Positions 16,675-26,006 of a DNA stretch of 64,000 nucleotides are shown here, one piece after another; position 1 is the stretch's first letter; every line of letters starts with the position of its first letter. Position numbers and translations under genes: made by a program. The notes beneath the pieces were generated by a model. It searched no databases and was not told the origin of the DNA. It saw only the letters and a list, made by a program, of their open reading frames with translations. This DNA comes from Bacteroidales bacterium (GTDB lineage Bacteria > Bacteroidota > Bacteroidia > Bacteroidales > UBA932), in contig JAFRVZ010000023.1 of the NCBI GenBank assembly GCA_017438265.1, positions 1-64,000 on the forward strand, read 5' to 3'.

Positions 16675-17682
16675 ATGAGAGCAGCCATTTACGGCGCTGG
16701 TTCCCTCGGAACCATCCTCGGCGCCTTTATTACCCGCGCAGGCGGCAGCATCGACCTGATCAACCGCAACAAGGCCCATATCATGGCCCTGCAGTCCGCA
16801 GGTGCCCGTATCGTCGGAACCGTGGAGTTTACCCAGCCCGTCACGGCTTATACCGTGGACGAGATGTCCGGCAGGTACGATATCCTCTTCCTGCTGACGA
16901 AACAGCAGGAGAATGCGGCGGTCGCGGCGCGGCTGAAGGGATTCCTCGCGGAGGACGGCGTACTCGTGTCCTTGCAGAACGGAATTCCGGAGCTGCAGCT
17001 GGGCGAAATCCTCGGCGGGGACCGCGTCCTGGGCTGTACCGTGGCGTGGGGCGCGACAATGGAACGCCCCGGCGTCTGCCGCCTCACGAGTGCGCCGGAC
17101 AGCCTGACTTTCTCCCTCGGTTCGCTTTCGGGGACCCCGAATCCCCGTCTCGGCGAGGTTAAGGCGCTGCTGGAACTGATGGGCCCCGTCACGTTGGACG
17201 CCAACTTCATCGGCACCCGCTGGAGCAAACTCCTCATCAATTCCGCCTTTTCCGGGATGAGTGCGGTACTCGGCTGCACTTTCGGGGAAGCTGCGAAGGA
17301 CTGGAAATCCCGCCGGATCGTCCAGGCGCTGATCAAGGAATGCATCGATGTCTGTGCCGCCGGCGATATCCGCATCGAGCCGGTCCAGGGCAAGGATATC
17401 GTGAAACTCCTGGACTACCGCGGCCCGCTGAAGAAGGCCTTTGCCTTCGCCATCATCCCGATCGCCATCCGCAAGCACGCCCTCCTGAAGGCCAGCATGC
17501 TGCAGGACCTTGAAAAAGGGAAGAAGACCGAAGTGGACGCGATCAACGGCGTCGTGAGCGCCTTCGGCCGCAAGGTCGGCTGCCCGACCCCGATGAACGA
17601 CCGGGTCGTGGAATTGGTCCACCGGATGGAATCCGGGGAACTGCGGCCTTCGTTCGACAACCTGAAGTATTTCAACCAGTGA
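16675..17682 (+). CDS. panE: 2-dehydropantoate 2-reductase (ketopantoate reductase) family protein
   Basis: A 335-residue cytoplasmic oxidoreductase. GAGSLGTILGAF (about 8-19) is the NADPH-binding Rossmann motif; LLTKQQ and LQNGIPE match the family nucleotide/substrate region; SKLLINSAFSGMSA and KKTEVDAINGVV carry the conserved Lys-Asn and Glu-x-x-x-Asn features of ketopantoate reductases. The reaction is NADPH reduction of ketopantoate to pantoate for coenzyme A synthesis. The family also contains poorly characterised relatives, so substrate identity is likely rather than certain. It begins a plus-strand run and is followed 15 bp later by DAP dehydrogenase. Confidence 0.82.
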   Translation: MRAAIYGAGSLGTILGAFITRAGGSIDLINRNKAHIMALQSAGARIVGTVEFTQPVTAYTVDEMSGRYDILFLLTKQQENAAVAARLKGFLAEDGVLVSLQNGIPELQLGEILGGDRVLGCTVAWGATMERPGVCRLTSAPDSLTFSLGSLSGTPNPRLGEVKALLELMGPVTLDANFIGTRWSKLLINSAFSGMSAVLGCTFGEAAKDWKSRRIVQALIKECIDVCAAGDIRIEPVQGKDIVKLLDYRGPLKKAFAFAIIPIAIRKHALLKASMLQDLEKGKKTEVDAINGVVSAFGRKVGCPTPMNDRVVELVHRMESGELRPSFDNLKYFNQ

Positions 17683-17697
17683 TAAACGAACTGTAAT

Positions 17698-18597
17698 ATG
17701 GAAGCATTGAAAATTGCCGTCGTCGGATACGGCAACATCGGAAAATATGCCCTGGAGGCCGTTGAGGCTGCTCCGGACATGGTCTGCGCGGGCATCGTCC
17801 GCCGCAGCGGCTCCGCGGAGGGTTTCCCGGAACTCGCCCCCTACAAGGTCGTCAGCGACATCCGCGACCTCGGCCCCGTCGACGTCGCCATCCTCGCGAC
17901 CCCGTCCCGGAAAGTCCGCGAAAACGCGGAAAAGTACCTTTCCCTCGGCATCAGCACGGTAGACAGCTTTGACATCCATACGGAGATCTGCGACCTGCGG
18001 CGCGCCCTCGCGCCGGTCGCGGAGGCCCACGGCGCCGTCAGCGTCATCTCCGCCGGCTGGGACCCCGGCAGCGACTCCGTCGTCCGCGCCCTCGTCGAGG
18101 GCCTCGCCCCGAAGGGCGTGACCTATACAAACTTCGGCCCCGGCCGCTCGATGGGCCACTCCGTCGCCGCCAAGGCGATTCCGGGCGTCCGTGACGCCCT
18201 CAGCGTCACGATCCCCGTCGGCACGGGCCTCCACCGCCGGATGGTCTATGTCGCGCTCGAGCCCGGCGCGGACTTCGCCGCCGTCGCCGCCGCGATCAAG
18301 GCCGACCCGTACTTCGCCCACGACGAGACCCATGTGCAGCAGGTCGACGACGTCGACGCGCTGAACGACGTCGGCCACGGCGTCAACCTCGTCCGCAAGG
18401 GCGTCTCCGGCAAGACCCACAACCAGCTCTTCGACTTCAACATGCGCATCAACAACCCGGCCCTGACGGGCCAGGTCCTGGTCATGGCGGCGCGCGCCGC
18501 CGTGCGTCAGCGCCCCGGCTGCTACACGATGATCGAAATCCCCGTCATCGACCTGCTCGCCGGCGACCGGGAGGAGCTGATCCGCCACCTCGTCTAA
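17698..18597 (+). CDS. ddh: meso-diaminopimelate D-dehydrogenase
   Basis: A 299-residue enzyme that converts tetrahydrodipicolinate and ammonia with NADPH directly into meso-diaminopimelate, the one-step route to the peptidoglycan and lysine precursor. [16 protein letters not shown] is the dinucleotide fold, [20 protein letters not shown] and [10 protein letters not shown] belong to the nucleotide domain, and [16 protein letters not shown] plus [19 protein letters not shown] are characteristic Ddh substrate motifs. Length fits (about 300-330). It lies between the ketopantoate reductase and glutamate dehydrogenase genes, both NADPH enzymes; Ddh and GdhA both assimilate ammonia. Confidence 0.93.
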   Translation: MEALKIAVVGYGNIGKYALEAVEAAPDMVCAGIVRRSGSAEGFPELAPYKVVSDIRDLGPVDVAILATPSRKVRENAEKYLSLGISTVDSFDIHTEICDLRRALAPVAEAHGAVSVISAGWDPGSDSVVRALVEGLAPKGVTYTNFGPGRSMGHSVAAKAIPGVRDALSVTIPVGTGLHRRMVYVALEPGADFAAVAAAIKADPYFAHDETHVQQVDDVDALNDVGHGVNLVRKGVSGKTHNQLFDFNMRINNPALTGQVLVMAARAAVRQRPGCYTMIEIPVIDLLAGDREELIRHLV

Positions 18598-18636
18598 ACC
18601 AACAGTTAGTAGTATAAAACCTTAAAAAACAAACAG

Positions 18637-19995
18637 ATGGACAATTTTGGGAAAAAGTACATCGAGCGGTTCATGGCCGAACTCGAAGCGAAAAATCCGG
18701 GTGAAAAGGAGTTCCACCAGGCCGTACGCGAGGTCCTCACGAGCGTCGTGCCCTACATGCAGGCCTACCCCTACCTGCTGGACAACAAGATCATGGAGCG
18801 CATGGTCGAACCCGAGCGCGTCATCATCTTCCGCGTCCCATGGACCGACGACCAGGGTGAAATCCACGTCAACCGCGGCTTCCGCGTCCAGATGAACAGC
18901 GCGATCGGCCCCTACAAGGGCGGCATCCGCTTCCACCCGAGCGTCAACCTCAGCATCATGAAGTTCCTCGCCTTCGAGCAGACCTTCAAGAACAGCCTCA
19001 CGACCCTCCCGATGGGCGGCGGCAAGGGCGGTTCCGACTTCAACCCGCGCGGCAAGTCCGACGCGGAGGTGATGCGCTTCTGCCAGAGCTTCATGACGGA
19101 GCTCCAGCGCTACATCGGCCAGGACACCGACGTGCCGGCCGGCGACATCGGCGTCGGCGGCCGTGAGATCGGCTTCCTCTTCGGCCAGTACAAGCGCCTC
19201 CGCGACGAGTTTACCGGCACGCTGACCGGCAAGGGCCTCGCCTGGGGCGGCTCCCTGCTGCGCCCGGAGGCGACCGGCTACGGCGTGTGCTACTTCGCCG
19301 AGCAGATGCTCGCGACCCGCGGCAAGTCCTTCAAGGACCAGGTCGTCGTAATCTCCGGCGCGGGCAATGTTGCCCAGCACGCCGCTGAGAAGGCGATGCG
19401 CCTCGGCGCGAAGGTCGTGACCCTGTCCGACTCCGACGGCTTCATATATGATCCCGACGGCTTCGACGAGGAGAAGATCGCCTATGTCAAGCAGCTGAAG
19501 AATGTGCGCCGCGGCCGCATCAAGGAATATGTAACCCAGTACCCGAAGGCGCAGTATACCGGCGAAGGCACGAAGCCCTGGGGCATCCCGTGCGACATCG
19601 CGCTGCCCTGCGCGACCCAGAACGAGCTCGACGGCGCCGCCGCGAAGACGCTGGTCGCGAACGGCTGCTACTGCGTCGTAGAAGGCGCCAACATGCCTTC
19701 GACCCCGGAGGCCATCGAGGCCTTCCAGGCCGCGAAGATCCTCTATTCCCCGGGCAAGGCCTCGAACGCCGGCGGCGTCGCGACCTCCGGCCTGGAGATG
19801 ACCCAGAACTCGGTCCGCCAGAAGTGGACCGCCGAGGAGGTGGACGCCCAGCTCCACCGCATCATGACCGACATCCACGAAGCCTGCATCAAGTACGGCA
19901 CCGAGGAAGACGGCTATATCAATTATGTCAAGGGAGCCAACATCGCCGGCTTCATCAAGGTGGCGAACGCGATGGTGGACCAGGGCCTCGTCTAG
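18637..19995 (+). CDS. gdhA: NADP-type glutamate dehydrogenase
   Basis: A 452-residue enzyme of the hexameric 450-residue class. YKGGIRFHPSVN, LPMGGGKGGSDFNPRGKSD (the first Lys of GGGKGG binds substrate; DF-NPRG is conserved), VPAGDIGVGGREIGFLFG, and the Rossmann segment VVISGAGNVAQHAAEKAMRL are all present. It reductively aminates 2-oxoglutarate. It follows ddh by 39 bp and precedes the receiver-PEP-synthase-like gene by 9 bp, consistent with one transcript. TAG is its stop codon, which shows that TAG terminates normally in this organism. Confidence 0.96.
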   Translation: MDNFGKKYIERFMAELEAKNPGEKEFHQAVREVLTSVVPYMQAYPYLLDNKIMERMVEPERVIIFRVPWTDDQGEIHVNRGFRVQMNSAIGPYKGGIRFHPSVNLSIMKFLAFEQTFKNSLTTLPMGGGKGGSDFNPRGKSDAEVMRFCQSFMTELQRYIGQDTDVPAGDIGVGGREIGFLFGQYKRLRDEFTGTLTGKGLAWGGSLLRPEATGYGVCYFAEQMLATRGKSFKDQVVVISGAGNVAQHAAEKAMRLGAKVVTLSDSDGFIYDPDGFDEEKIAYVKQLKNVRRGRIKEYVTQYPKAQYTGEGTKPWGIPCDIALPCATQNELDGAAAKTLVANGCYCVVEGANMPSTPEAIEAFQAAKILYSPGKASNAGGVATSGLEMTQNSVRQKWTAEEVDAQLHRIMTDIHEACIKYGTEEDGYINYVKGANIAGFIKVANAMVDQGLV

Positions 19996-20004
19996 TACAG
20001 GAAT

Positions 20005-22935
20005 ATGAAGGACTACACCACGCTGATGACGCGGCGGATCCGCAGTATCCTGCTGATCTGTAACAGTTACGACAGTTTCTCCCTCGAGGAGGACGGCCGC
20101 ATCGAAACCCAGATCGCGCAGGAATATGCGGATCTCAACCTGAGCAATCCGCCGGAAATCCGCCGGGTCGAGACGACGACCGACGCGCTTGCCCTGCTTC
20201 GCGCAGGGCAGCGCTTCGACCTCGTCATCACGATGTACCACGTCGGTGAAATGAGCGTCTTCGACTTCGCCAGCGAGGCCAAGGCCTGCGACGAAGCGAT
20301 GCCCGTAGTCCTGCTCTCTTCCTTTTCCCGCGAGGAGTACCGCATCATCGTGGACAACCCCGGGGACCTCGACTATGTCTTTACCTGGAACAACTCGACG
20401 GACCTGATCATCGCGATCATCAAGCTGCTCGAGGACCGGATGAACGCCGACCACGACATCCTCGAATACGGCGTCCGCGCCATCCTCCTCGTCGAGGACT
20501 CCGTCCGCTACTATTCGACGTACCTTCCCGCGCTCTACAAGCTGGTGCTCCAGCAGAACATCGAGTCCATCAAGGACGCGCTCAACGAGCACCAGCAGGT
20601 CGCCCGGAAGCGCGCCCGCCCGAAGATCCTGCTGGCGACCAACTACGAGGAGGCGGTCGCCCTTTACGGAAAGTACAAGTCGAACCTGCTCGGCGTGATC
20701 TCCGACGTCGGCTTCGTCCTCCACAAGGAGGACAAGACCGCCGACGAGAAGATCGACGCCGGCGTGGACTTCTGCCACCTCGTCCGCAGCGACAACCCGA
20801 CGATGCCCTTCCTGATGCAGTCTTCGCAGGAGAGCATGCGGTCCGTCGCGGCGCAGCTCGGCGTCGGTTTCCTGAAGAAGTCCTCGAAGATGCTGACCCA
20901 GGAGCTCGGCGAGTACCTCGCCCGGGAATTCGGCTTCGGCGACTTCGTCGTGACCGACCCGGAAACCCATGCGGAAATCGCCCGGGCGCGCGACCTGCTC
21001 GAGTTCGAGGAGCTCCTGACGACGATCCCGGACGAGCATTTCGTCCGCCTGACCCACAACAACTACCTGTCGAAGTGGCTCTACGCCCGCGGCCTCTTCC
21101 GGCTCGGGGAGGGCCTGAATCCCGTCCGGTCGGAAGTCTTCGCCGACGTGGCGGAGCACCGCCGCTACGACGTCAAGATGATCCACGACTACCGGATCGC
21201 GCAGGCCCTCGGCGTGGTCGCCTCCTTCAACCCGGAGACGTTCAACGACACGATCTGGTTCTCCCGGCTGGGGAACGGTTCGCTCGGCGGCAAGGCCCGC
21301 GGCCTCGCCTTCCTGAACCACATCCTCCAGAAATACAACCTCTACGACAGTTGGGATGACGTCCGGATCTCCGTCCCGCGGACGATGGTGGTCACGACCG
21401 AGTATTTCGACCGCTTCATCAGTGAGAACGGCCTCGCGTACGTGATCAATTCGGACATGTCCGATGCGGAACTCCTGTCCGAATTCGTCGCCTCGCCGCT
21501 GCCGCGCGACCTGCTGGCGGCCCTGCGGTCCTTCATCCGCGTCGTCCGCAAGCCGCTCGCGGTCCGCTCCTCCTCGAAGCTCGAGGACTCCTACCACCAG
21601 CCCTTCGCCGGCGTCTATTCGACGTACATGCTGCCGGCGACGGAGAACGTGGACCAGCAGCTGCGCCTGCTCTCGAAGGCCATCACGAGCGTCTACGCCA
21701 GCGTTTTCTTCGCCTCCGCCCGCGGCTACATCACCTCGTCCGGCAACGTCCTCTCCGAGGAGAAGATGGGCATCGTGATCCAGGAAATTTGCGGCAGCGA
21801 GCAGCCCGGCGGCTGGTTCCTGCCGACGCTCTCCGGCGTCGCCCGGACCGTGAACTTCTACCCGGTCGGCCACGAGAAGTCCGAGGACGGCATCGTGAAG
21901 CTGGCCTACGGCCTCGGGAAGGCCGTCGTGGACGGCGAGCAGGTGCTCCGCTTCTCCCCGAAATACCCCAAACACGTCCTCCAGACCTCGACGCCGGAGC
22001 TGACGATGTCCGAAACCCAGAGCGTGGTCTATGCGATGAACCTGCGTCCGGAGAAGTTCAAGACCTCCGTGGACGACGCGGTCAACCTCGACCGCCTCGA
22101 CAAGGCCGGCTGCGCGCAGTTCCACTCCTTCCCGCAGGTCGTCTCGACCTGGGACCTGTCGAACATGCGCATCATCGACTCCGCCTATCCGGAGGGCCCG
22201 AAGTTCATCACCTTCGCCGGGATGCTGAAATACAACACGTTCCCGCTCGCGAGCATCGTCGACAGGCTGATGGAGATTACGAAGCAGGAGATGAAGTGCA
22301 ACCTGGAGATGGAGTTTGCGGCCGACCTCGACCGCGACGGCAACGCCGTCTTCAACGTCCTCCAGGTCCGTCCGATCTCGGACGACTCGCGCTACGTCGA
22401 GGTGGACTGGAGCAGCGTCGACGAGGATGGCGCGTTCCTGACGTCCCGCTGTGCGCTCGGCACCGGCTGGATCACCGGGGTCAGCGATGTGGTGTACCTG
22501 AAGGAGAGCGCCTGGAATGTGCTCCGGACCCATGAGATCGCCGCCCAGGTCTCCGCGCTGAACGCGCAGATGCAGCGGGAGGGCCGCGGCTACCTGCTGA
22601 TCGGATTCGGCCGCTGGGGCACGAGCCAGCCGTCCCTGGGCGTCCCGGTGCGCTGGAGCGACATCTCCGAGGCCAAGGCCCTCGTCGAGTGCGCCCTGCG
22701 CGACTTCCAGATCGACCCAAGCCAGGGGACCCATTTCTTCCAGAACCTGACGTCCTTCAATGTCGGATACATCAACGTGAATCCGTTCGCCCACGCCGAG
22801 GACCGGCTGGACTTCTCCGTGCTCGACGCGCTGCCCGCCGTCGGGGAGACGGAGTTCGTGCGCCATGTCCGCTTCCCGGCGGAGCTGCGGATCTGCGTGG
22901 ACGGCAAGAAGAGCAAAGCGATGATTAAAGTATGA
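20005..22935 (+). CDS. Receiver-like plus PEP-synthase ATP-binding protein lacking the phosphohistidine domain
   Basis: A 976-residue protein. The N-terminal 330 residues form two receiver-like domains (RRIRSILLICNSYDSFSLEE and RAILLVEDSVRYYSTYLPAL, with VISDVGF in the phosphoacceptor position of the second). Residues of about 430-790 match the PEP synthase/pyruvate phosphate dikinase nucleotide domain (GSLGGKARGLAFLNHIL, KPLAVRSSSKLEDS, FAGVYSTYM, VLQVRPIS). The last 180 residues hold a conserved but unnamed region (GFGRWGTSQPSLGVPVRWSD, DPSQGTHFFQNLTSFNVGY). I see no phosphohistidine swivel motif (GGxTSHxAI) and no PEP-binding barrel, so it cannot be a complete PEP synthase. A phosphate-transfer or signalling role is inferred. 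It overlaps the transglycosylase gene by ATGA. Confidence 0.85.
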   Translation: MKDYTTLMTRRIRSILLICNSYDSFSLEEDGRIETQIAQEYADLNLSNPPEIRRVETTTDALALLRAGQRFDLVITMYHVGEMSVFDFASEAKACDEAMPVVLLSSFSREEYRIIVDNPGDLDYVFTWNNSTDLIIAIIKLLEDRMNADHDILEYGVRAILLVEDSVRYYSTYLPALYKLVLQQNIESIKDALNEHQQVARKRARPKILLATNYEEAVALYGKYKSNLLGVISDVGFVLHKEDKTADEKIDAGVDFCHLVRSDNPTMPFLMQSSQESMRSVAAQLGVGFLKKSSKMLTQELGEYLAREFGFGDFVVTDPETHAEIARARDLLEFEELLTTIPDEHFVRLTHNNYLSKWLYARGLFRLGEGLNPVRSEVFADVAEHRRYDVKMIHDYRIAQALGVVASFNPETFNDTIWFSRLGNGSLGGKARGLAFLNHILQKYNLYDSWDDVRISVPRTMVVTTEYFDRFISENGLAYVINSDMSDAELLSEFVASPLPRDLLAALRSFIRVVRKPLAVRSSSKLEDSYHQPFAGVYSTYMLPATENVDQQLRLLSKAITSVYASVFFASARGYITSSGNVLSEEKMGIVIQEICGSEQPGGWFLPTLSGVARTVNFYPVGHEKSEDGIVKLAYGLGKAVVDGEQVLRFSPKYPKHVLQTSTPELTMSETQSVVYAMNLRPEKFKTSVDDAVNLDRLDKAGCAQFHSFPQVVSTWDLSNMRIIDSAYPEGPKFITFAGMLKYNTFPLASIVDRLMEITKQEMKCNLEMEFAADLDRDGNAVFNVLQVRPISDDSRYVEVDWSSVDEDGAFLTSRCALGTGWITGVSDVVYLKESAWNVLRTHEIAAQVSALNAQMQREGRGYLLIGFGRWGTSQPSLGVPVRWSDISEAKALVECALRDFQIDPSQGTHFFQNLTSFNVGYINVNPFAHAEDRLDFSVLDALPAVGETEFVRHVRFPAELRICVDGKKSKAMIKV

Positions 22936-23777
22936 GAAAGCTGCTGATTATCTGTGTGTTGGCGCTTGCGCTGCTGCCGGGAAGGCTCGGCGCGCAGCCG
23001 CCGCGCGTCCCGGAATCCGTGACCTTCGCGGGTCAGACGGTCCGCTTCGACCGCCCGGACCTGTACGAGCGGATGGACCGCGAGCTGATCACGTTCACGT
23101 ACATGCACACGAACAGCACCCTGATGCTGAAGCGCTCCGCGCGCATTTTCGCGCAGGTCGAGCCGATCCTGCGGGAGCAGGGCATCCCGGATGACCTGAA
23201 GTACCTGATGGCCATCGAGAGCAACCTCGACCCGACGAGCGTTTCGACCGCCGGCGCCGCCGGGCTCTGGCAGTTCATGACCGGCACCGGCCGCCAGTAC
23301 GGGCTCGAAGTCAACGTCAACGTCGACGAGCGCTACCATATCCGCAAGTCGACCCTCGCCGCCTGCAAGTACCTGAAGGAGTTGTATGCGCAGTACGGCG
23401 ACTGGATGACCGTGGCCGCCTGTTACAACGCCGGCCCCGGCGCCATCGCGACCCGCCTCGCGAACCAGCACCAGTCCAGCTCGATGGATCTCTGGCTGGT
23501 CAGCGAGACCAGTCGCTATATGTTCCGCGTCCTGACCGCCAAGCTCTTTTTCGAGCATCCGGAGAGTTTCGGTTTCCATGTCGCCGACGAGGACAAGTAC
23601 AAATACGTCCCCCCGCGTCAGGTCGTGACCGTGAACGAGACCATCCCGGATCTCGTCGCCTTCGCCGAAAAACACGGCACGACCTACGCCCGCCTCAAGG
23701 AAGCCAACCTCTGGCTCCGCGAAGCCAAGCTTAACGACGAATCCCACCGCACCTACGAGATCATCATCCCCCGCTAG
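22932..23777 (+). CDS. Membrane-bound lytic murein transglycosylase, MltD-like
   Basis: A 281-residue exported protein (MRKLLIICVLALALLPGRLG, cleavage near GAQ). The SLT domain shows the catalytic Glu96 in LMAIESNLDP, followed by AGAAGLWQFMTGTGRQYGL and ACYNAGPGAI, the standard family 1 transglycosylase order. A C-terminal region (PPRQVVTVNETIPDLVAFAE...YARLKEANLWL) looks like a LysM-related wall-binding segment without the full repeat. It cuts peptidoglycan to 1,6-anhydromuropeptides. Its start overlaps the stop of the preceding gene by 4 bp, so translation is coupled. Confidence 0.92.
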   Translation: MRKLLIICVLALALLPGRLGAQPPRVPESVTFAGQTVRFDRPDLYERMDRELITFTYMHTNSTLMLKRSARIFAQVEPILREQGIPDDLKYLMAIESNLDPTSVSTAGAAGLWQFMTGTGRQYGLEVNVNVDERYHIRKSTLAACKYLKELYAQYGDWMTVAACYNAGPGAIATRLANQHQSSSMDLWLVSETSRYMFRVLTAKLFFEHPESFGFHVADEDKYKYVPPRQVVTVNETIPDLVAFAEKHGTTYARLKEANLWLREAKLNDESHRTYEIIIPR

Positions 23778-23810
23778 CCGCCGCGGTCTGCGCTGAAAAA
23801 TCCGCTGCCG

Positions 23811-26003
23811 CTAGAAGGTCAGGCGGAGGGTCAGTTCGGTCGTGAAGGGGCGGATGCAGCTGCCGGAGATCAGGATGTGGCGGAGGGCGGAGGTGTCCGT
23901 CATCAGGTCGGCGGCGGCGACGGAGCCGCTGGCGCCGCGCTGGTTCAGGATGTTGACAAGGTTGAGGAGGAGGGTGACGTGCTCGCCGGCGTGGTAGTCG
24001 ACGCCGCCGAAGGTCTCCCAGTGGCCGTTGAAGTAGACGTTGTTGGGCATGTTGGCGAACTGGCGGCCGTAGTAGCGGGCGCTCGCCCAGAAACGGAATT
24101 TCTCCGTCGTGTAGGAGGGGTCGATCTCCGCGAGGATGCGCGGGACGGACTTCACGGTTTTCCCGGAATAGTCATAGGTCTGCGCGATGCCGTCGCTGAA
24201 GGTCAGGGTCGTCCTGTAGTTGCGGTATTCGGGCTTCTGGAGGGTCAGGAGGAGGTGGAGGTTGAAGCGGGACGTCGGTTTGAGGACGGCGTCGGTCGTC
24301 CAGCCGAGGGTCGCGATGTCGTGGATCATCAGCCGGGTCTGGATTTCGTTGATACCGTTCACGGTCTTGAAGAAACGCGTCTGGGACTTGTTGTTGGTCT
24401 TGTAGATGTAGGAGACCATCGAGGTCAGGGCGATCCAGGGGCGGTCGAAGGTCAGGCCGAAGCGGCCGAGGTGGACGTCCTGGGGGGCGAGCGAGGCCGG
24501 GAAACCGTGGCTGAAGTGCTCCAGGCGCATGTTCTGGCGGACGAAGAGGTAGTCCGCCGCGAGGCCGGCGCTGGGGCTGAATCGGTAAACCGTGTTCAGG
24601 GTCGCCGAAGGATTGACTTTCAGCGCGTTGTAGTTGTCGATCGTGACGCCCGGATCCTTCAGGGTGAAGCCGGCGTGGCGCGTGTTCGCCGGATTGCCGT
24701 GACCCACGAAGGCGGCGTTCACGTCCATGTAGAACAGCTCGAGCCGGAGACCGTAGTAGAGCTTGAAGGCCGGGACGGGGGTCCACTCGTGGGTCGCATA
24801 GACGGCGTGCTTGCGCTCCCGTCCGTAATCGAACTCCGACGTCGCGTTGTAGTTCCAGGAAATCTGGCCGTCCTTCAGCAGGGAGACCGGATCCTTTTCG
24901 ACGGTATGGGCCATCGAGGCCGTCGCGCTGTTGAGGTGCTGGCGGTTGTGCCACTCGTCGAGGCCGACGCGCCAGTGGTGGTGCTCCGCCTCGCGGGTGA
25001 ACTCCAGCGTCGTGCAGAAATCCGCGGACCGGCCCCGGTAGAACATCACGCTCCGGCTCTGGACCAGCCCGCTGAAAGGCCTCCCGTCCATATCGGTATA
25101 TACGCCCGTGACATCGTCGATGCCGGAGGCGCCGTACATCGTGCGCCCGATGTGGCCCTGCCCGACCCGGGAGGTCAGCGTCAGCTTCATCCCGTCGCCC
25201 AGGTCCAGGCCTGCCCGGAGCACGAGGTCATACCCGCCGCGGCGGTTGGCCTTGGCCATCTCCTGGCGGTGCATCTCGCCCGTCATCTGCTCGAGGTAGT
25301 AGAAATACCCCTCGCCGGGGACGTAGTTGTCCCGGCCGAGGCGGAATCCCTCGAACGGGGTGATCGTCCCGTCGCCCTCGTAGTAGAAGGGGGCGCTGCC
25401 GGTGAACTGCCCCGTGTTGCCGTGGTAGACCTTCCCGAGCAGCGAGACCTCGCCGCGCTCCCAGCGCTTCGTCAGGCCGAGCTTGTAGATCTGGGTCTGC
25501 TCCGCATAGTGCATGAACGGGAGCCGGCTGTAGCCGGGATTGAAGTCGCCGTAGGCGCCGGCGGTGTAGTGGAAGCCGCGGGCGATCGGGCCGCTCAGGT
25601 TGAGGTCCCCGCGCAGCAGGCCGAACTGGTCCGTCTTCAGGGCGGCCGAAGTGCGGAAGCGGTCCCCGCCGAGGCGGGTGAAGCTGTTCACGGCGTAGCC
25701 GACGTTGCCGCTGCGGATCGCGTTCTCGCCGAGGGACATCGTCGCGGTCGTGCCGTAGGACTCACCGCCGCGCCAGTGGTTGTCGTGGGAGACGGGCCAG
25801 AAGTAGTAACCGACCGGCAGGCCGTCCTCGTAGATCTCCGTGCCGCCGAAGGAGGAGGGGAGACCGATGGAGATTTCGCGCGGCTTGGTGGAGCTCGAGG
25901 CGTTCAGCATGATGTTGCGGTTCGCGAGCGTGCTGTCCGTCTGCTGGGCGGACAGGGCGCTGCAGAGCAGCAGGAGCGGGAGGAGCGGGACGAGTCGTTT
26001 CAT
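23811..26003 (-). CDS. TonB-dependent-receptor-like outer membrane barrel
   Basis: A 730-residue protein with a signal peptide (MKRLVPLLPLLLLCSALSAQ). There is no carboxypeptidase-like N-terminal extension and only a short plug-like segment (NIMLNASSSTKPREISIGLP through TRLGGDRFRTS). The rest is long alternating beta strands typical of a 22-strand barrel, with the late ETFGGVDYHAGEHVTLLLNL and NILNQRGASG motif and a terminal strand ending LRLTF. I do not see a clear TonB box. The cargo is unknown. The gene follows rodA by 3 bp on the same strand, so it may be read through from the rod-shape operon. Confidence 0.8.
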   Translation of the reverse strand: MKRLVPLLPLLLLCSALSAQQTDSTLANRNIMLNASSSTKPREISIGLPSSFGGTEIYEDGLPVGYYFWPVSHDNHWRGGESYGTTATMSLGENAIRSGNVGYAVNSFTRLGGDRFRTSAALKTDQFGLLRGDLNLSGPIARGFHYTAGAYGDFNPGYSRLPFMHYAEQTQIYKLGLTKRWERGEVSLLGKVYHGNTGQFTGSAPFYYEGDGTITPFEGFRLGRDNYVPGEGYFYYLEQMTGEMHRQEMAKANRRGGYDLVLRAGLDLGDGMKLTLTSRVGQGHIGRTMYGASGIDDVTGVYTDMDGRPFSGLVQSRSVMFYRGRSADFCTTLEFTREAEHHHWRVGLDEWHNRQHLNSATASMAHTVEKDPVSLLKDGQISWNYNATSEFDYGRERKHAVYATHEWTPVPAFKLYYGLRLELFYMDVNAAFVGHGNPANTRHAGFTLKDPGVTIDNYNALKVNPSATLNTVYRFSPSAGLAADYLFVRQNMRLEHFSHGFPASLAPQDVHLGRFGLTFDRPWIALTSMVSYIYKTNNKSQTRFFKTVNGINEIQTRLMIHDIATLGWTTDAVLKPTSRFNLHLLLTLQKPEYRNYRTTLTFSDGIAQTYDYSGKTVKSVPRILAEIDPSYTTEKFRFWASARYYGRQFANMPNNVYFNGHWETFGGVDYHAGEHVTLLLNLVNILNQRGASGSVAAADLMTDTSALRHILISGSCIRPFTTELTLRLTF

Positions 26004-26006
26004 ACG

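Noticed and set aside
18622..22866. A very long open frame on the minus strand opposite gdhA and the PEP-synthase-like gene
   Set aside because: It is the antisense reading of strongly biased high-GC codons; composition is His/Arg/Asp/Val-rich with no domain, and the plus-strand genes are unmistakable.
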